Shown: piece by piece, positions 51,045 to 59,992 of the stretch
How the letters are laid out: each line of letters begins with the position of its first letter
How positions within the stretch are numbered: position 1 is the stretch's first letter
From: Thiothrix litoralis
GTDB taxonomy: Bacteria > Pseudomonadota > Gammaproteobacteria > Thiotrichales > Thiotrichaceae
NCBI RefSeq assembly: GCF_017901135.1
Contig: NZ_CP072801.1
Span: forward strand, 2,663,501-2,727,500
Reading direction: 5' to 3'
Length of the DNA stretch: 64,000 nt
Translations under genes and position numbers: made by a program
The notes under the pieces: generated by a model
Seen by the model: the letters and a program-made list of their open reading frames with translations, nothing else
Database searches by the model: none
Told to the model about the DNA's origin: nothing

Positions 51045-52238
51045 TCAAGTCTTGATGTGTTGTAGAATTTTGAGCATATCGTCTTTTCTCGCCCCCCAAG
51101 TCTGTCCTTGTTGGCGTTGTGCGCCGCTGATACGCAACCCATCCTTTATATTAGTACAAGTTATGACTTCTGCAAGTGCATGACTGATTTCTTCCGTTTT
51201 TTCTGGATTAACCAAACGTGCCGCATTACCCGCAGCCTCCCTCATCGAACCGCGATCAGAAGCAATCACGGGTGTCCCCACCGACATGGCTTCCAGAATG
51301 GGCATACCGAATCCCTCAAATAAAGAAACATAAACAAACACACCAGCCAACTTGTAGAGGTACGGCATATCTGCTTCAGGAACATAACCCAACCAACGAA
51401 CATTATCAGCAGCGCTGATTTTTCCGACAATATCTTCCGCAAGCCAACCTTTTTCTCCCACCAGTAACAAAGGCCATTCATCCCGTACCGTTCCTGCCAA
51501 GGCCGCATAAGCATCAAGCAATCTAATCAAATTTTTTCTCGGTTCAAATGTTCCAACTGACAAGATAAATTTTTCGGGTAATGCGTACTTCAACCTTACC
51601 TGCGCTTCGACAGCAATATCCAGATTCAAGAAATGCTCACCGACCGCCGGACTCACCACAAAAATAGGTGGTAAAACCAACGAGTCACCAAATGTCTTAA
51701 GGACGTCTTCCTGCGTTGCAGCGGAAACCACCGTGATGGCACTAGCACGCTGGATTGCTGTCGGCAAATGCTTATCCAAAAATCTGACACGATCCACAGG
51801 ATGGCATTCAGGATAATGAATGTGTGACAGGTCATGAATTGTCAAAAGACACTTACACTTGATGAAGGGGGGCAGGTAGTAATTCCCTCCCCAAAAAATG
51901 TACTCTTTGTAACGCTTGCCCGTGTAGGCCAAGCGCACCGTTTGAGCAACAACGCGAAGATCTCTGATATAGGGAAAACGCTTCAAAAGACTCTTCATTC
52001 GTGCAAGCAAATCAATACTCACCTGCTGCCCTGACAGGCTACTTGACGTACCAGACGCTGGCAAAAAAAGCAGACCAAACAACTCCTGTCGGCTCCAAAA
52101 TCTTGTTCCACAAACGCCGACAATATCATCAACCCTGTCATCCTGAAGCAATTCTCGCAACAGATAGAAAATATAATTACCTACGCCAGTCCTGCGACGT
52201 AATAAGGGGCATATGTCAACCAGTAGTTTGAGACCCAT
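51045..52238 (-). CDS. Family 4 glycosyltransferase (mannosyltransferase-like)
   Basis: 397 aa, GT-B fold. The start LLVDICPLLRRRTGVGNYIFYLL is typical of GT4 mannosyl/rhamnosyl-transferases. It has an N-terminal acceptor domain (LLTIHDLSHIHYPE), a hinge ILSVGTFEPRKNLIRLLDAY near 226, and SLFEGFGMPILEAMSVGTPVIASDRGSMRE, the canonical donor-site E-x7-E region. It lies on the minus strand between the peptide-binding protein gene and the CRP gene. It probably decorates a surface glycan; acceptor unknown. Confidence 0.88.
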   Translation of the reverse strand: MGLKLLVDICPLLRRRTGVGNYIFYLLRELLQDDRVDDIVGVCGTRFWSRQELFGLLFLPASGTSSSLSGQQVSIDLLARMKSLLKRFPYIRDLRVVAQTVRLAYTGKRYKEYIFWGGNYYLPPFIKCKCLLTIHDLSHIHYPECHPVDRVRFLDKHLPTAIQRASAITVVSAATQEDVLKTFGDSLVLPPIFVVSPAVGEHFLNLDIAVEAQVRLKYALPEKFILSVGTFEPRKNLIRLLDAYAALAGTVRDEWPLLLVGEKGWLAEDIVGKISAADNVRWLGYVPEADMPYLYKLAGVFVYVSLFEGFGMPILEAMSVGTPVIASDRGSMREAAGNAARLVNPEKTEEISHALAEVITCTNIKDGLRISGAQRQQGQTWGARKDDMLKILQHIKT

Positions 52239-52253
52239 AAATACCTGCTAAAT

Positions 52254-54113
52254 CTACTTCGTATACTTCTGCATCGCCGCAGGCACGTAGTTTTCCACCG
52301 GCAAGCTGCCCCGGTTCAAACCGAGCTTGGTCATTTGCAGATTATGAATGCGCTTGTCCACGAACAACAAAGACTGGCGGCGCATCAGGAAGGTATACGG
52401 CTGGTCTTCCACCATAATGCGTTCGGCCTGCTGCCATAACGGCATCCGGGCTGCTTCATCCACCGTGGCACGCGCCTGATCCATCAGCTTGTCCAGCTCA
52501 GGGTTTTTGTAGCTGATGGTATTATCACCATCAGTTTTCGCTTGCGAGCTGTGGAACATCTGGAAAATGTCGGTTTCAATCCCACTCGTCCACCCCAACG
52601 TGATCGCATCAAAGTCTTTTTTATTCAGCGATTCCAGCATTACCGGCCATTCTTGTGGGAACGGTTCCATTTTCACACCAGCACGTGCATACAAATCTTT
52701 CAGCAATAACACCATGCGCTGGGTGTCTTCATTGCCCTCGAAATACGTCAGCTTGAAGCTGAAGGGTTGACCATCTTTGTCTTCCAACACGCCATCCTGA
52801 TTGCGGTCTTCGTAACCCGCCTCTTTCAGCAAGGCTTGCGCTTTTTCCAGATTGAACGCGTAAGGCTTCAGGTTGGTATCATGCTGCTTGCTGGTATTGC
52901 TGAACGGGCTAATCGCCGCTTCTGCATAACCGAGGTAAATATCCTGAATAATGCGCGGCACATCGGTCAGGTAAGACATGGCCTGACGTACCCGCTTGTC
53001 TGCAAACCGGGTGGGCTTGCCCGCACGCTCCTGATTCCAGCCGATATAGCTGTAGCCTGCTACCGGCGGCATGTACTCGAAATTATGGCTATTCGCCATG
53101 ATTTGCGCGTCATGTTTCAAACCCGCGTATTCTTTGGGACGCGCACCATAAGCATCAATCTCGCCATTGCGGAACGTGGTCAGGCGGGCACTGTCGTTCT
53201 GGATAATTTTCCACAAAATGCGATTATACGAAGGCTGCACATCCCCCCAGTAACGGTCGTTGCGCACCAGTTCCACACTGCCTGCATCCGGTCGCCAGCC
53301 TTTCGGATCAGCTAAACGGTAAGGGCCACTGCCCAGCAACAAGCCTTTGGATTCGTTGAATACCTGCGGTGTCTTCAAATAAGGTTCGTAAAAATGCCTG
53401 GGGAAAATGCTCAAGGTTCCCGCCAGCGACAGCGCCTCGAAGTACGGTTCTTTGTAAACGAACACCACCTCATGAGGGTTAAGTACTTTCACTTCCTTGA
53501 TCTTTTCGTAGTAGGCGCGTTCACGCGGTGCTTGAATCGCATCAGTCATGATGAAGTTAAAGCTGAACGCCACATCATCCGCCGTCAACGCCACACCGTC
53601 GGAAAAGGTTACGTCATAACGCATCTGAAAGGTAATAGTCAAACCGTCAGGGCTTACCTGCCAGCTTTTAGCAATCAGCCCCTCCCATTCCAGGGTATCC
53701 GGGTTGCGGGTAATCAAACCTTCCAGCACATAACTTTGCACGTCGGATGCGTAAGCATCGGTCGACACCAGCGGGGTCAGGGTTTTGAGGTTGGTACCAA
53801 AAGCGTCGACACTCCAGTCGCCTTGCGCATAATCGGCTTGTTGCGTCATGGCTTGGGCGCGTTGGAACGCTGGGGAAACAGAAGCGGTTGCGCCAGCACC
53901 GCCAGATTGACGCACCACACCACTGCTGAGCGCCGTGCGTAGCTCGCGTATATCTTTCGCCTGTTCTGACATGGCAGCTTGCACCGCTGCCAGCTTGTTC
54001 CACTGCCGGTCAATCTGGTACATGGTCAGCACGATCAATATAATGACCACCGTGATTAACAAATACAGCAACCAGCCCGTGGTGCTCGATCGTTTTTGCA
54101 TACGCTTGTTCAT
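52254..54113 (-). CDS. Membrane-anchored peptide ABC transporter substrate-binding protein (SBP_bac_5 family)
   Basis: 619 aa. An uncleaved-looking N-terminal anchor (~14-33, LLYLLITVVIILIVLTMYQI) precedes a short coiled coil (~38-65). The class C solute-binding domain starts near 95 (TLTPLVSTDAYASDVQSYVLEGL). It has family landmarks WQVSPDGLTITFQMRYDVTFSDG and the late FKLTYFEGNEDTQRMVLLLKDL. It resembles oligopeptide/dipeptide-binding proteins, but with a tether and coiled coil in place of a lipobox. No permease or ATPase genes are next to it, so it may be an orphan or act with a system elsewhere. Confidence 0.85.
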   Translation of the reverse strand: MNKRMQKRSSTTGWLLYLLITVVIILIVLTMYQIDRQWNKLAAVQAAMSEQAKDIRELRTALSSGVVRQSGGAGATASVSPAFQRAQAMTQQADYAQGDWSVDAFGTNLKTLTPLVSTDAYASDVQSYVLEGLITRNPDTLEWEGLIAKSWQVSPDGLTITFQMRYDVTFSDGVALTADDVAFSFNFIMTDAIQAPRERAYYEKIKEVKVLNPHEVVFVYKEPYFEALSLAGTLSIFPRHFYEPYLKTPQVFNESKGLLLGSGPYRLADPKGWRPDAGSVELVRNDRYWGDVQPSYNRILWKIIQNDSARLTTFRNGEIDAYGARPKEYAGLKHDAQIMANSHNFEYMPPVAGYSYIGWNQERAGKPTRFADKRVRQAMSYLTDVPRIIQDIYLGYAEAAISPFSNTSKQHDTNLKPYAFNLEKAQALLKEAGYEDRNQDGVLEDKDGQPFSFKLTYFEGNEDTQRMVLLLKDLYARAGVKMEPFPQEWPVMLESLNKKDFDAITLGWTSGIETDIFQMFHSSQAKTDGDNTISYKNPELDKLMDQARATVDEAARMPLWQQAERIMVEDQPYTFLMRRQSLLFVDKRIHNLQMTKLGLNRGSLPVENYVPAAMQKYTK

Positions 54114-54189
54114 TTACTGCATAATTCAGGGTTCTAGAGCATATCATTAACCCCTTCGGGGTGCAGCATTTACACAAATAGGAGTTCAC

Positions 54190-54981
54190 ATGGGTTTTCT
54201 GACTGGCAAACGCGCCCTGATTACCGGGGTCGCAAGTGACCGTTCCATCGCTTACGGTATCGCCGAGGCCATGCACCGCGAAGGCGCTGAGCTGGCTTTC
54301 ACCTACCAGAATGACAAGCTGAAAGGCCGGGTAGAAAAATTCGCAGCACAATTCGGCTCCAGCATCGTGATCCCCTGCGAAGTGGCGGAAGATGCCAGCA
54401 TCGCCGCCGCTTTCCAGCAACTGGGTGAACAGTGGGACGGGCTGGACATCGTGGTGCACTCCATCGCGTTTGCGCCAAAAGAGCAGCTTTCTGGCAGCAT
54501 TGTGGACAACACCACCCGCGAAGGTTCACAAATTGCACACGACATCAGTGCTTACAGCTTCCTCGCGCTGGCACGTTACGCCAAACCGATGATGGCCGGG
54601 CGCAACGGCTCCATGCTGGCATTAAGCTATCTGGGTGCGGTTGCCGCTATCCCCAACTACAACGTGATGGGCATGGCTAAAGCCAGTCTGGAAGCTGGGG
54701 TACGTTTCATGGCTGCTGATCTGGGGCCACAGGGTATCCGCGTGAATGCAATTTCCGCCGGGCCTATCCGCACACTGGCAGCTTCCGGGATTGCGGGTTT
54801 CCGCAAAATGCTCGACCATTTCGAGAAATACGCCCCACTGCGCCGCAATGTCACCATTGAGGAAGTGGGTAATGCAGCGGCCTTCCTGTGTTCTGACCTA
54901 GCATCCGGGATTACCGGCGAAATCACTTACGTGGATGGTGGTTGGAATATCCTGGGCATGTCCGGCCTCGGTGAGGAATAA
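54190..54981 (+). CDS. fabI: Enoyl-[acyl-carrier-protein] reductase FabI
   Basis: 263 aa. SDR-type NAD(H) site [13 protein letters not shown] at 13-25. Catalytic residues Tyr147, Tyr157 and Lys164 ([19 protein letters not shown]) match the Tyr-x6-Lys pattern of FabI. It reduces enoyl-ACP in the last step of each fatty acid elongation cycle. The ribosome site AGGAG is 7 nt before the ATG. The gene lies alone on the plus strand, followed 3 bp later by yicC. Confidence 0.95.
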   Translation: MGFLTGKRALITGVASDRSIAYGIAEAMHREGAELAFTYQNDKLKGRVEKFAAQFGSSIVIPCEVAEDASIAAAFQQLGEQWDGLDIVVHSIAFAPKEQLSGSIVDNTTREGSQIAHDISAYSFLALARYAKPMMAGRNGSMLALSYLGAVAAIPNYNVMGMAKASLEAGVRFMAADLGPQGIRVNAISAGPIRTLAASGIAGFRKMLDHFEKYAPLRRNVTIEEVGNAAAFLCSDLASGITGEITYVDGGWNILGMSGLGEE

Positions 54982-54984
54982 ACC

Positions 54985-55851
54985 ATGATTCGCAGCATGA
55001 CGGCCTTTTCCCACCGCGAGTTGACCATCGAACATGGCACTCTCCAGTGGGAAGCACGCTCGGTTAACCACCGCTACCTCGACATCAGCCTGCGCCTGCC
55101 GGAAGAATTCCGCAGTCTGGAAAACAGTTTCCGCGAAACCATCCAGAGCACACTCAAGCGCGGCAAGCTGGATGCGACCCTGCGCTTCAGCCCAACGACC
55201 GGCAATAACAACGAAATCCGCATCAATGAACCGCTGGCTCGCGCCCTGATCATTGCCTGCCGCCAACTGGAAACCATTACCGACAACCCGGAACCGCTCA
55301 AGGCCGTCGATATTTTGCGCTGGCCCGGTGTGGCGCAAGATGTCACACCCGATCGTGACATCCTCGCCGCCCACGCTAAAGCGTTGCTTCAGGATATGCT
55401 GGAGGACTTGCTGGAAACCCGCGAGCGTGAAGGCAAACGCCTGGCGGAATTCATCTACCAGCGCTGTGATCAGATTGCGGAAATCACGGTACGCATCCGC
55501 AAACATCGCCCCAGCATCATCGCTGGGCAACGCGAAAAAATCCTGAATCGCATTGAAGAGCTGAAAATTTCGCCCGATTACAACCGCATCGAACAAGAGT
55601 TGGTCATCCTCGCCCAGCGGCTGGATGTTGAGGAAGAACTCGACCGCCTGATGGCGCATCTGGACGAAATCAACGCCGTGCTGGAACGCGATGAGCCGGT
55701 TGGTCGCCGCCTCGATTTCCTGATGCAGGAACTCAACCGCGAAGCCAACACGTTGTCTTCCAAGTCCAATGATTCCGACACCACGCAAGCGGCTGTCGAT
55801 CTCAAGGTGATGATCGAACAGATGCGTGAACAAGTGCAAAATATTGAGTAA
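54985..55851 (+). CDS. yicC: YicC family endoribonuclease
   Basis: 288 aa. Starts MIRSMTAFSHRELTIEHGTL and has WEARSVNHRYLDISLRLPEE, the YicC_N signature. The C-terminal YicC-like DUF1732 end (GRRLDFLMQELNREANTLSSKS) is complete. YicC proteins are stress-linked ribonucleases in bacteria. The gene follows fabI by 3 bp, so it is co-transcribed; the DnaJ-like gene follows 6 bp later. Confidence 0.92.
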   Translation: MIRSMTAFSHRELTIEHGTLQWEARSVNHRYLDISLRLPEEFRSLENSFRETIQSTLKRGKLDATLRFSPTTGNNNEIRINEPLARALIIACRQLETITDNPEPLKAVDILRWPGVAQDVTPDRDILAAHAKALLQDMLEDLLETREREGKRLAEFIYQRCDQIAEITVRIRKHRPSIIAGQREKILNRIEELKISPDYNRIEQELVILAQRLDVEEELDRLMAHLDEINAVLERDEPVGRRLDFLMQELNREANTLSSKSNDSDTTQAAVDLKVMIEQMREQVQNIE

Positions 55852-55857
55852 TATCAG

Positions 55858-56745
55858 ATGGAATATAAGGATTACTATAAAATACTGGGGGTTGAGCGTA
55901 CTGCTGATCAGGATAGTATCAAGCAAGCTTTCCGACGATTAGCGGCGAAATACCACCCCGACCGCAATCAGGCCAAAGGGGCTGAAGATCGCTTCAAGGA
56001 AATCAATGAAGCCAATGAAGTTCTGGGGGATGCCACTAAACGCGCCCGTTATGACCAACTGGGTGCGGAGTGGCGTGCCGGTCAAAACTTCAAACCACCA
56101 CCGGGCTGGGGGAAAACGTCCCCGCAGTTTGATTCGTCGTTTTTTGAAGGCATCGCCCGGCGTGGCGCTAATGCCCAGCAGTCTTCCGGCTTCAGTGATT
56201 TTTTTGAAGGCTTGTTTGGCGGCGGCTTCAGACGGGCATCAACAGGCACAACCAGTTCATCCACCTTACAAATTGATGTGGAAGATATTTACCGGGGTCT
56301 AAAAACCGTAACTTTGCCTGCGGGCGGCAGCGTCCAGATACGTATCCCACCTGACATCTCGGATGACAAAAGGATACGCATCCCCGGCAAAGGCCCGCAC
56401 GGCTCAGATGTTTACTTAATGGTGAAAATCAAGGAGCATCCCCATTACCGCCGGGAAGGCAGCAACATTTATCTGGATTTACCCATTACACCTTGGGAAG
56501 CAGCACTAGGTGAAACGGTCACGGTCAAAACGTTGGCAGGCAAGATTAGCTTGAAAATCCCGCCCGGCTCGCAATCAGGTAGAAAAATGCGCATGAAAGG
56601 CCGGGGTCTGGCAGGTCAGGAGCCGGGCGATTTATACATTGTGCTGCACGTGCATACTCCTCCTGCTGATACCGCAGAACAAAAAGAGTATTATGCCAGA
56701 ATGAAAGCGCTGTTCGCCTGGAATCCCCGACAGCACATGATCTGA
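55858..56745 (+). CDS. DnaJ-like co-chaperone (CbpA type)
   Basis: 295 aa. An N-terminal J-domain (YKILGVERTADQDSIKQAFR; HPD at ~35-37) is followed by a Gly/Phe-rich region with FFEGLFGGGFR and the two-part C-terminal substrate-binding domain (VEDIYRGLKTVTLPAGG; GETVTVKTLAGKISLKIP). The Cys-rich zinc domain of DnaJ is missing, as in CbpA. It stimulates DnaK. Third gene of the fabI operon, followed by the HtrA-like protease after 66 bp. Confidence 0.9.
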   Translation: MEYKDYYKILGVERTADQDSIKQAFRRLAAKYHPDRNQAKGAEDRFKEINEANEVLGDATKRARYDQLGAEWRAGQNFKPPPGWGKTSPQFDSSFFEGIARRGANAQQSSGFSDFFEGLFGGGFRRASTGTTSSSTLQIDVEDIYRGLKTVTLPAGGSVQIRIPPDISDDKRIRIPGKGPHGSDVYLMVKIKEHPHYRREGSNIYLDLPITPWEAALGETVTVKTLAGKISLKIPPGSQSGRKMRMKGRGLAGQEPGDLYIVLHVHTPPADTAEQKEYYARMKALFAWNPRQHMI

Positions 56746-56811
56746 CAAGGAACCTTATCCTAGGATAACTGTCTGAAAACATTGAATGCCACATACCGAG
56801 AACAGTAAAAC

Positions 56812-57978
56812 ATGGTTATGTTACCCCTCACGCGCAAGATAGCTTTATTGGCAGCCATCCTCCTGCCGGTTGCCGTACCGAACACCGTCTGTGCGGCACT
56901 TCCGACCGAAGTTAATGGGCAAGCACTGCCTTCGTTGGCTACTATGCTGGAAAAAGTCACCCCTGCCGTGGTTAATATTGCGACAGAGGGGCATCAGCCC
57001 GTCAGTGACTCACTGATGAGCGACCCTTTTTTCAAACGTTTTTTTGGCGACTCCCCACAGGGAGGAGGTCAAATTAACGGCACGGGATCCGGGGTTATCA
57101 TCCATGCCCAACGTGGTCATATCCTAACCAATGCCCATGTTATCGAGAGTGCCGATGTCATACACGTGACCCTGAAAGATGGGCGCAAATACCAAGCAGA
57201 AGTGGTCGGCATTGATCCGCGTGCAGATTTGGCTGTATTACAAATTCCGGCTGAACACCTGACGGCCATGCGCTTTGGTGATTCTGACCGCTTGCGGGTG
57301 GGCGATTTTGTAGTGGCCATCGGCAACCCTTACAGTATTGGGCAAACCGTGACCTCCGGCATTATCAGTGCCTTGCACCGCAACCCCGGCATTAGTGAAT
57401 ATGAAAACTTCATCCAGACCGATGCCCCTATCAATCTGGGCAACTCCGGTGGCCCACTGGTCAATCTGCAAGGCGAACTGATTGGCATCAACACCGCTAT
57501 TCTCGGTGATCAGGGGGGCGGCAACCTCGGTATCGGCTTTGCTGTACCCATCAATACCGCAGCAGGCGTCATTACGCAAATTGTCCAGTTCGGCAAGGTG
57601 GAACGCGGGCAATTGGGGGTAGAAGTACAAGACATGGATGCCGCCATGGCGCGGGATTTTGGCATGAAGAACAACGCAGGAGCCATTATCAATCAAGTCA
57701 TTGCTGGCTCCCCCGCTGAAAAGGCAGGCATCCAGACCGGCGATGTAATCACACGGCTCAACAGCAAAAACGTGGGTAATGCCGTCGATGTCAAAAATAT
57801 GATTGGTGATTTGCGGGTAGGTGCAGAAGTTCACATGACCATACTCCGGGCAGGTCGCCCACGGAATGTTACCGTCGTCACTGAACCACCAGAGGGTGGC
57901 AGGTCAGCCGCACCAACCCCCAAAGGGAATATGCAAAGCGCAGCCAATCAGCCCTACTGGGAAAAAGGGTTGCACTAG
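56812..57978 (+). CDS. HtrA/DegS-like periplasmic serine protease with one PDZ domain
   Basis: 388 aa. A signal peptide or short anchor at ~8-29 (ending NTVCAA) precedes a trypsin-like domain with catalytic His109 (TNAHVI), Asp139 (DPRADLAVL) and Ser212 (LGNSGGPLVN). One PDZ domain (~265-350) has QLGVEVQDMD and GSPAEKAGIQTGDVITRLN. The C-terminus is a Pro/Ala-rich tail. A single PDZ and this length fit AlgW/DegS-type sensors of misfolded envelope proteins. A second ATG two codons in is an alternative start. Confidence 0.9.
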   Translation: MVMLPLTRKIALLAAILLPVAVPNTVCAALPTEVNGQALPSLATMLEKVTPAVVNIATEGHQPVSDSLMSDPFFKRFFGDSPQGGGQINGTGSGVIIHAQRGHILTNAHVIESADVIHVTLKDGRKYQAEVVGIDPRADLAVLQIPAEHLTAMRFGDSDRLRVGDFVVAIGNPYSIGQTVTSGIISALHRNPGISEYENFIQTDAPINLGNSGGPLVNLQGELIGINTAILGDQGGGNLGIGFAVPINTAAGVITQIVQFGKVERGQLGVEVQDMDAAMARDFGMKNNAGAIINQVIAGSPAEKAGIQTGDVITRLNSKNVGNAVDVKNMIGDLRVGAEVHMTILRAGRPRNVTVVTEPPEGGRSAAPTPKGNMQSAANQPYWEKGLH

Positions 57979-58357
57979 GGTTTGAAACAGGTTCCAGAAA
58001 AAAATCTGGGCAAAGAGTGCCACAAGGCCTGATAGATCAGCTATACTATAAAACGCGAATAGCCATTAAAGTATTTTATTTTTATAGTACGCAAAAATGC
58101 GCTACTATTCAGCCAGATTTGTTGAAACGACGGAATTCAATACCTTAAAAGTTTCCGTGAAGTATCAGAAGATACGCTACAATGATGCTTAAGCCCGGCA
58201 TCGGTGTCTTCTGTTTACGGACACAGGTTTGGTGTCCCCAATCCAAACCTGTTAATTAAACCCCGGCTTTTTAGACCCCCTGTTTGGCCGGGGTTCCTTT
58301 TTCCAGCAGGAACAAGGATACCCTCAGAGAAATGAACTCTTCCTGAATAAGTCCCAC
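57979..58357. other. Intergenic region between htrA-like gene and engB
   Basis: About 380 bp without a protein gene. The distal part holds a structured, terminator-ended RNA gene (58190-58304). The proximal part has an AT-rich inverted repeat TATAGTACGC/GCGCTACTAT near 58076-58108. Confidence 0.6.
58190..58304 (+). ncRNA. Candidate small regulatory RNA beside engB (Spot 42/ErsA position)
   Basis: A -10 box TACAAT (58178-58183) precedes a short region with three hairpins. GTGTC (58204-58208) pairs with GACAC (58220-58224). CAGGTTTGG (58224-58232) pairs with CCAAACCTG (58243-58251). The terminal CCCCGGC (58261-58267) pairs with GCCGGGG (58287-58293), followed by TTCCTTTTT. No open reading frame fits it. 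In E. coli spf, and in Pseudomonas ersA, occupy the same place next to engB, in the opposite orientation to engB, as here. The relation is suggested by position; no sequence identity is claimed. Confidence 0.7.
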
Positions 58358-58978
58358 TTACGGCTCAGATTGCACAATACTTACGTCCTTACCCAACCAC
58401 TTATCCAAAACATCCCAACACTCGTCTAACCCTTGCTTGTTTAATGCCGAAAACATCTGTACTGAAGCTATCCCGCTCTCTGCCAACATCTTGCGTACTT
58501 GCAACAACACATTCGTCCCTGCCCCGCGCGTCAACTTATCCGACTTATTAAGCAGCACATGCACCGGCAGCATCCTGTTGCCCGCCCAACGCAACATGGC
58601 CTGATCGTAATCGGTCATCGGGTGGCGAATATCCATGACCAGCACCATCCCTTTGAGCGTATTGCGTTGCGTCAAATAGGATTCAATAAATTTTTGCCAT
58701 TCCAGCTTGATGGCTTCTGGTACTTTGGCATAGCCATAACCGGGTAAATCCACCAGAAAATTGGCATCCGAGAGCTGAAAAAAGTTGATTAACTGGGTTC
58801 TACCGGGGGTTTTACTGGTTCTCGCCAATGACTTCTGGGAGCACACCCGATTGATTACACTGGACTTTCCGGCATTGGAGCGTCCTGCAAAAGCAATCTC
58901 CAAACCGCTTTCCGCAGGCATAGTCTTGTGGGTTGTCGCACTTTGCAGGAAACTAGCCTGCTGATAATAACGATTCAT
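58358..58978 (-). CDS. engB: Ribosome biogenesis GTPase EngB (YihA/YsxC)
   Basis: 206 aa. P-loop G1 AGRSNAGKSSVIN is at ~31-43, DLPGYGYAKVP (G3) near 77, NKSDKLTRGA (G4) near 143, and a G5-like SALNKQG near 177. Length is normal for the family, which is needed for large-subunit assembly. It faces the candidate small RNA and is divergent from the cytochrome c4 gene. Confidence 0.95.
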   Translation of the reverse strand: MNRYYQQASFLQSATTHKTMPAESGLEIAFAGRSNAGKSSVINRVCSQKSLARTSKTPGRTQLINFFQLSDANFLVDLPGYGYAKVPEAIKLEWQKFIESYLTQRNTLKGMVLVMDIRHPMTDYDQAMLRWAGNRMLPVHVLLNKSDKLTRGAGTNVLLQVRKMLAESGIASVQMFSALNKQGLDECWDVLDKWLGKDVSIVQSEP

Positions 58979-59280
58979 AATGTTAGCATTCTCTAATATT
59001 TTTTGCGGAACGTAAGCAGAATATGTTGTACAATTCAGTCGTTTTTTTCAGAATACCTTCCCACAGCGGTGGATTGGAAGACTGGAAAGGCTGTAGAGCG
59101 TATGGATATGGTATGCCTGCGTCAGGATGGGTGCAGATTAAAGTGCACCCGGCATGATTGCAAGCAATTGCCCCAACCGCGAGAAGACGGTTAAGGCAGC
59201 GCGTCAAGCAGTGAACATGGGGAGTCACGGCGGCAGCGCAAAAAACATGACAGATTTTCTGATATTAGGAGCACTTCGAC
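58979..59280 (+). promoter_or_regulatory. Promoter and long leader of the cytochrome c4 gene
   Basis: A -10-like TACAAT (59029-59034) implies a ~240-nt leader. It contains a hairpin GGGTGCA (59129-59135)/TGCACCC (59144-59150) and a second stem around AACCGCGAGAAGACGGTT (59176-59193). A ribosome site AGGAG precedes the ATG. No known riboswitch class is recognised. Confidence 0.45.
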
Positions 59281-59892
59281 ATGAAAAAAGTACTCATGCT
59301 TGTACTGACTGGCTTGGCTGTTAGCGTCGCTGCATCTGCTTGGGCAGAAGGTGGCAATGCTGAAGCGGGCAAAACCAAATCCGCGACTTGCGCAGCCTGC
59401 CACGGTGCGGACGGCAACAGCACCAACCCGGAATGGCCTAAGCTTGCGGGTCAACACCCAAGCTACATTCTGAAGCAGTTAATGAACTTCAAGAATGATG
59501 AGCGTGTTAACCCGTCCATGACGCCCATGGCAAAGCCACTGAGTGACACGGATATGGCCGATCTGGCTGCTTACTTTTCATCCCAGACAGCAAAACCAGG
59601 TGAAGCAGACCAAAGCAAAGTGACACTGGGTGAGCAAGTCTACAAAGGTGGCAACAATGCTACTGGCGTTGCCGCGTGCGCAGCCTGCCACGGCCCGAAT
59701 GGCGCTGGCAACCCAGCCGCCAACTTCCCATCATTGCATGGCCAGCACGTCACCTACATCAAAAACCAGTTGAACAGCTTCCGCAAAGGCGAGCGTGCCA
59801 ACGATGCAGGCAAGATGATGCGTAACATCGCGACTGGCATGACTGATGTGGAAATCGATGCCGTTGCCGAGTACATTGCTGGCCTAAAGTAA
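59281..59892 (+). CDS. Di-haem cytochrome c4
   Basis: 203 aa. A signal peptide ends near residue 22 (ASAWA). Two haem c sites occur, CAACH at 37-41 and CAACH near 137-141, in two similar domains. Each is followed by an axial Met candidate, in VNPSMTPMAKPLSD and AGKMMRNIATGM. It transfers electrons from the bc1 complex to terminal oxidases in the periplasm. It lies next to the haem-attachment system ResB/ResC that would mature it, after a terminator. Confidence 0.93.
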   Translation: MKKVLMLVLTGLAVSVAASAWAEGGNAEAGKTKSATCAACHGADGNSTNPEWPKLAGQHPSYILKQLMNFKNDERVNPSMTPMAKPLSDTDMADLAAYFSSQTAKPGEADQSKVTLGEQVYKGGNNATGVAACAACHGPNGAGNPAANFPSLHGQHVTYIKNQLNSFRKGERANDAGKMMRNIATGMTDVEIDAVAEYIAGLK

Positions 59893-59927
59893 TGTCATTA
59901 CCATTTGGTAACGCTTTACTGTAAAAC

Positions 59928-59955
59928 AAGGGGTGGCATTTGCCACCCTTTGTTG
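59928..59955 (+). terminator. Intrinsic terminator of the cytochrome c4 gene
   Basis: The stem AAGGGGTGGC/GCCACCCTTT with loop ATTT is followed by TTGTTTT. It lies about 40 bp past the stop codon. Confidence 0.8.
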
Positions 59956-59992
59956 TTTTAATTCACTCCATTGTAAACATGATTTTTGTGGT

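Noticed and set aside
54150-54162. ACCCCTTCGGGGT hairpin before fabI as a terminator
   Set aside because: A short stable tetraloop stem without a following T-run on either strand; more likely incidental or part of the leader.
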